NCBI GenBank assembly: GCA_035533015.1 | Contig: DATLUQ010000012.1 | Span: 1 to 61,043 of the forward strand | Origin: Gemmatimonadaceae bacterium | GTDB taxonomy: Bacteria > Gemmatimonadota > Gemmatimonadetes > Gemmatimonadales > Gemmatimonadaceae | Reading direction: 5' to 3' | DNA length: 61,043 bases | In this document: in pieces, positions 60,347-61,043 of the stretch | Layout: every line of letters starts with the position of its first letter | Numbering within the stretch: the first letter of the stretch is position 1 | Program-made: the position numbers and the translations under genes | The notes under the pieces: model-generated | What the model was told of the DNA's origin: nothing | The model's input: the letters and a program-made list of their open reading frames with translations, nothing else | The model's database searches: none

Positions 60347-61043
60347 CCTGACCGACCATCGATCGCGGCGCGCCCTCGCCACCGCCCTGCGCGCCGCACT
60401 CGCGGCCGCATGCACGCTCGCCGCGGGCGGGGCGCTTGCCCCCGCGCCCGCCGCCGCGCAACTGGCCCCCACCCACATCCGCACCCGCTGGGCGGCGGAC
60501 GTCAGCCCCACGCACCCCTGGCCCGAGTATCCGCGCCCGCAGCTCGTGCGCCGCGCGTGGACCAACCTCAACGGCCCCTGGCAATACGCCATCACCGACA
60601 GCGATGCCCCGCAACCGGCGCGTTGGGACGGGAAGATTCTCGTCCCCTTTCCGGTGCAGTCGCAGCTGAGCGGTGTGGAACGCCCGGTCACCGACTCGCA
60701 GGCGCTCTGGTACCACCGCACGTTCCTCGCGCCCGCCCTGCCGCGCGGCGGACATCTGCTGCTCCACTTCGGCGCCGTGGACTGGGAGGCCACGGTGTGG
60801 GTGAACGGCACCCGGATGGGCGAACACCGCGGCGGCTACGATCCCTTTACATTAGATATTACTGATGCCCTGCGCGGCACCGGCCCGCAGACCCTCGTCG
60901 TGCGCGTCTGGGACCCCACCGACCGCGGCGAGCAGCCCCGCGGCAAGCAGGTGCTCCGTCCGCACAGCATCTGGTACAGCGCCGTCACCGGCATCTGGCA
61001 GACGGTGTGGCTCGAGCCGGTGCCCGCCGCGTACATCACGCGC
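60336..61043 (+). CDS. GH2 family beta-glycosidase, N-terminal part (runs off window)
   Basis: 236 codons to the window edge. A GTG at 60336 overlaps the permease gene by 11 bases and begins a signal peptide ending PAAAQ. The mature part starts like GH2 sugar-binding domains: RRAWTNLNGPWQYAI, LVPFPVQSQLSGV, LWYHRTFLAP, LLHFGAVDWEATVWVNGTRMGEHRGGY, WQTVWLEPVP. The catalytic barrel lies beyond the edge. Codons for FTLDITD (60846-60866) are AT-rich. Probably an exported beta-galactosidase, glucuronidase or mannosidase type. Confidence 0.85.
   Translation, partial: MSTDLTDHRSRRALATALRAALAAACTLAAGGALAPAPAAAQLAPTHIRTRWAADVSPTHPWPEYPRPQLVRRAWTNLNGPWQYAITDSDAPQPARWDGKILVPFPVQSQLSGVERPVTDSQALWYHRTFLAPALPRGGHLLLHFGAVDWEATVWVNGTRMGEHRGGYDPFTLDITDALRGTGPQTLVVRVWDPTDRGEQPRGKQVLRPHSIWYSAVTGIWQTVWLEPVPAAYITR

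Noticed and set aside
1-61043. Defence island, prophage or integrated plasmid
   Set aside because: No integrase, restriction, toxin-antitoxin, capsid, replication or conjugation genes, no tRNA att site, and codon use is even apart from the short patches described.

Overview
The window is very GC-rich, with GC-saturated third codon positions. Its gene set fits a heterotrophic Gram-negative-type bacterium with a rich outer envelope: an Oar-like TonB-dependent receptor, lipoproteins, RND pumps, and many exported peptidases, hydrolases and beta-propellers. I infer Gemmatimonadota or a close relative from this mix; no rRNA or marker gene in the window proves it. I saw no tRNA, rRNA, CRISPR array, insertion sequence, phage gene or replication origin. 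Coding density is high and no gene-free stretch exceeds about 300 bases; the longest gaps are 24626-24923, 53421-53702 and 27152-27418.

Layout. 1-5394 (minus): a receptor operon with a large TonB-dependent receptor, a secreted propeller protein and a partial exported protein. 5603-16952: mixed genes for a Tat-exported sugar isomerase-like protein, an unknown exported 592-residue protein, pirin, a Dph6-like PP-loop ATPase with a small Ig-like lipoprotein, an MFS permease, exported M1 and M28 peptidases, a rhodanese and an SGNH hydrolase. 17024-24625 (minus): an adaptor plus two tandem RND pump genes arranged like mdtABC. 24924-27151 (minus): a tight OsmC / SDR / YdeI-like / GIY-YIG operon.

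27419-36122 (plus) is an alpha-glucan operon: glucan phosphorylase, glycogen synthase and three different GH57 proteins. A GH15 glucoamylase-like gene converges on it with an 8-base overlap. 38112-44091 holds TrhA-like, quinone-reductase-like, AstE-like, class C acid phosphatase, beta-hydroxyacid dehydrogenase and APC permease genes. 44162-53420 holds a giant BNR/Vps10-type propeller, an MgtC/DUF4010 membrane protein, a DinB/HxlR divergent pair, a TPR protein and a penicillin acylase.

53703-61043 is the most interesting end. It has a FecR-like membrane protein whose N-terminus looks like a sigma-factor region 2, an ArsR gene followed by an AHSA1 gene broken by an internal deletion, a BNR propeller translationally coupled to a MoaD-like protein ending in Gly-Gly, a GntR/ABC module with a near-perfect operator, and the start of a GH2 glycosidase.

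Four features recur across unrelated genes: ATGA or GTGA start-stop overlaps, Gly/Arg-rich (RGG) linkers in exported proteins, short runs of AT-rich codons inside GC-rich genes, and regulators whose promoters predict leaderless mRNA. All functions are assigned by reading motifs and family resemblance by eye; no database search was run.
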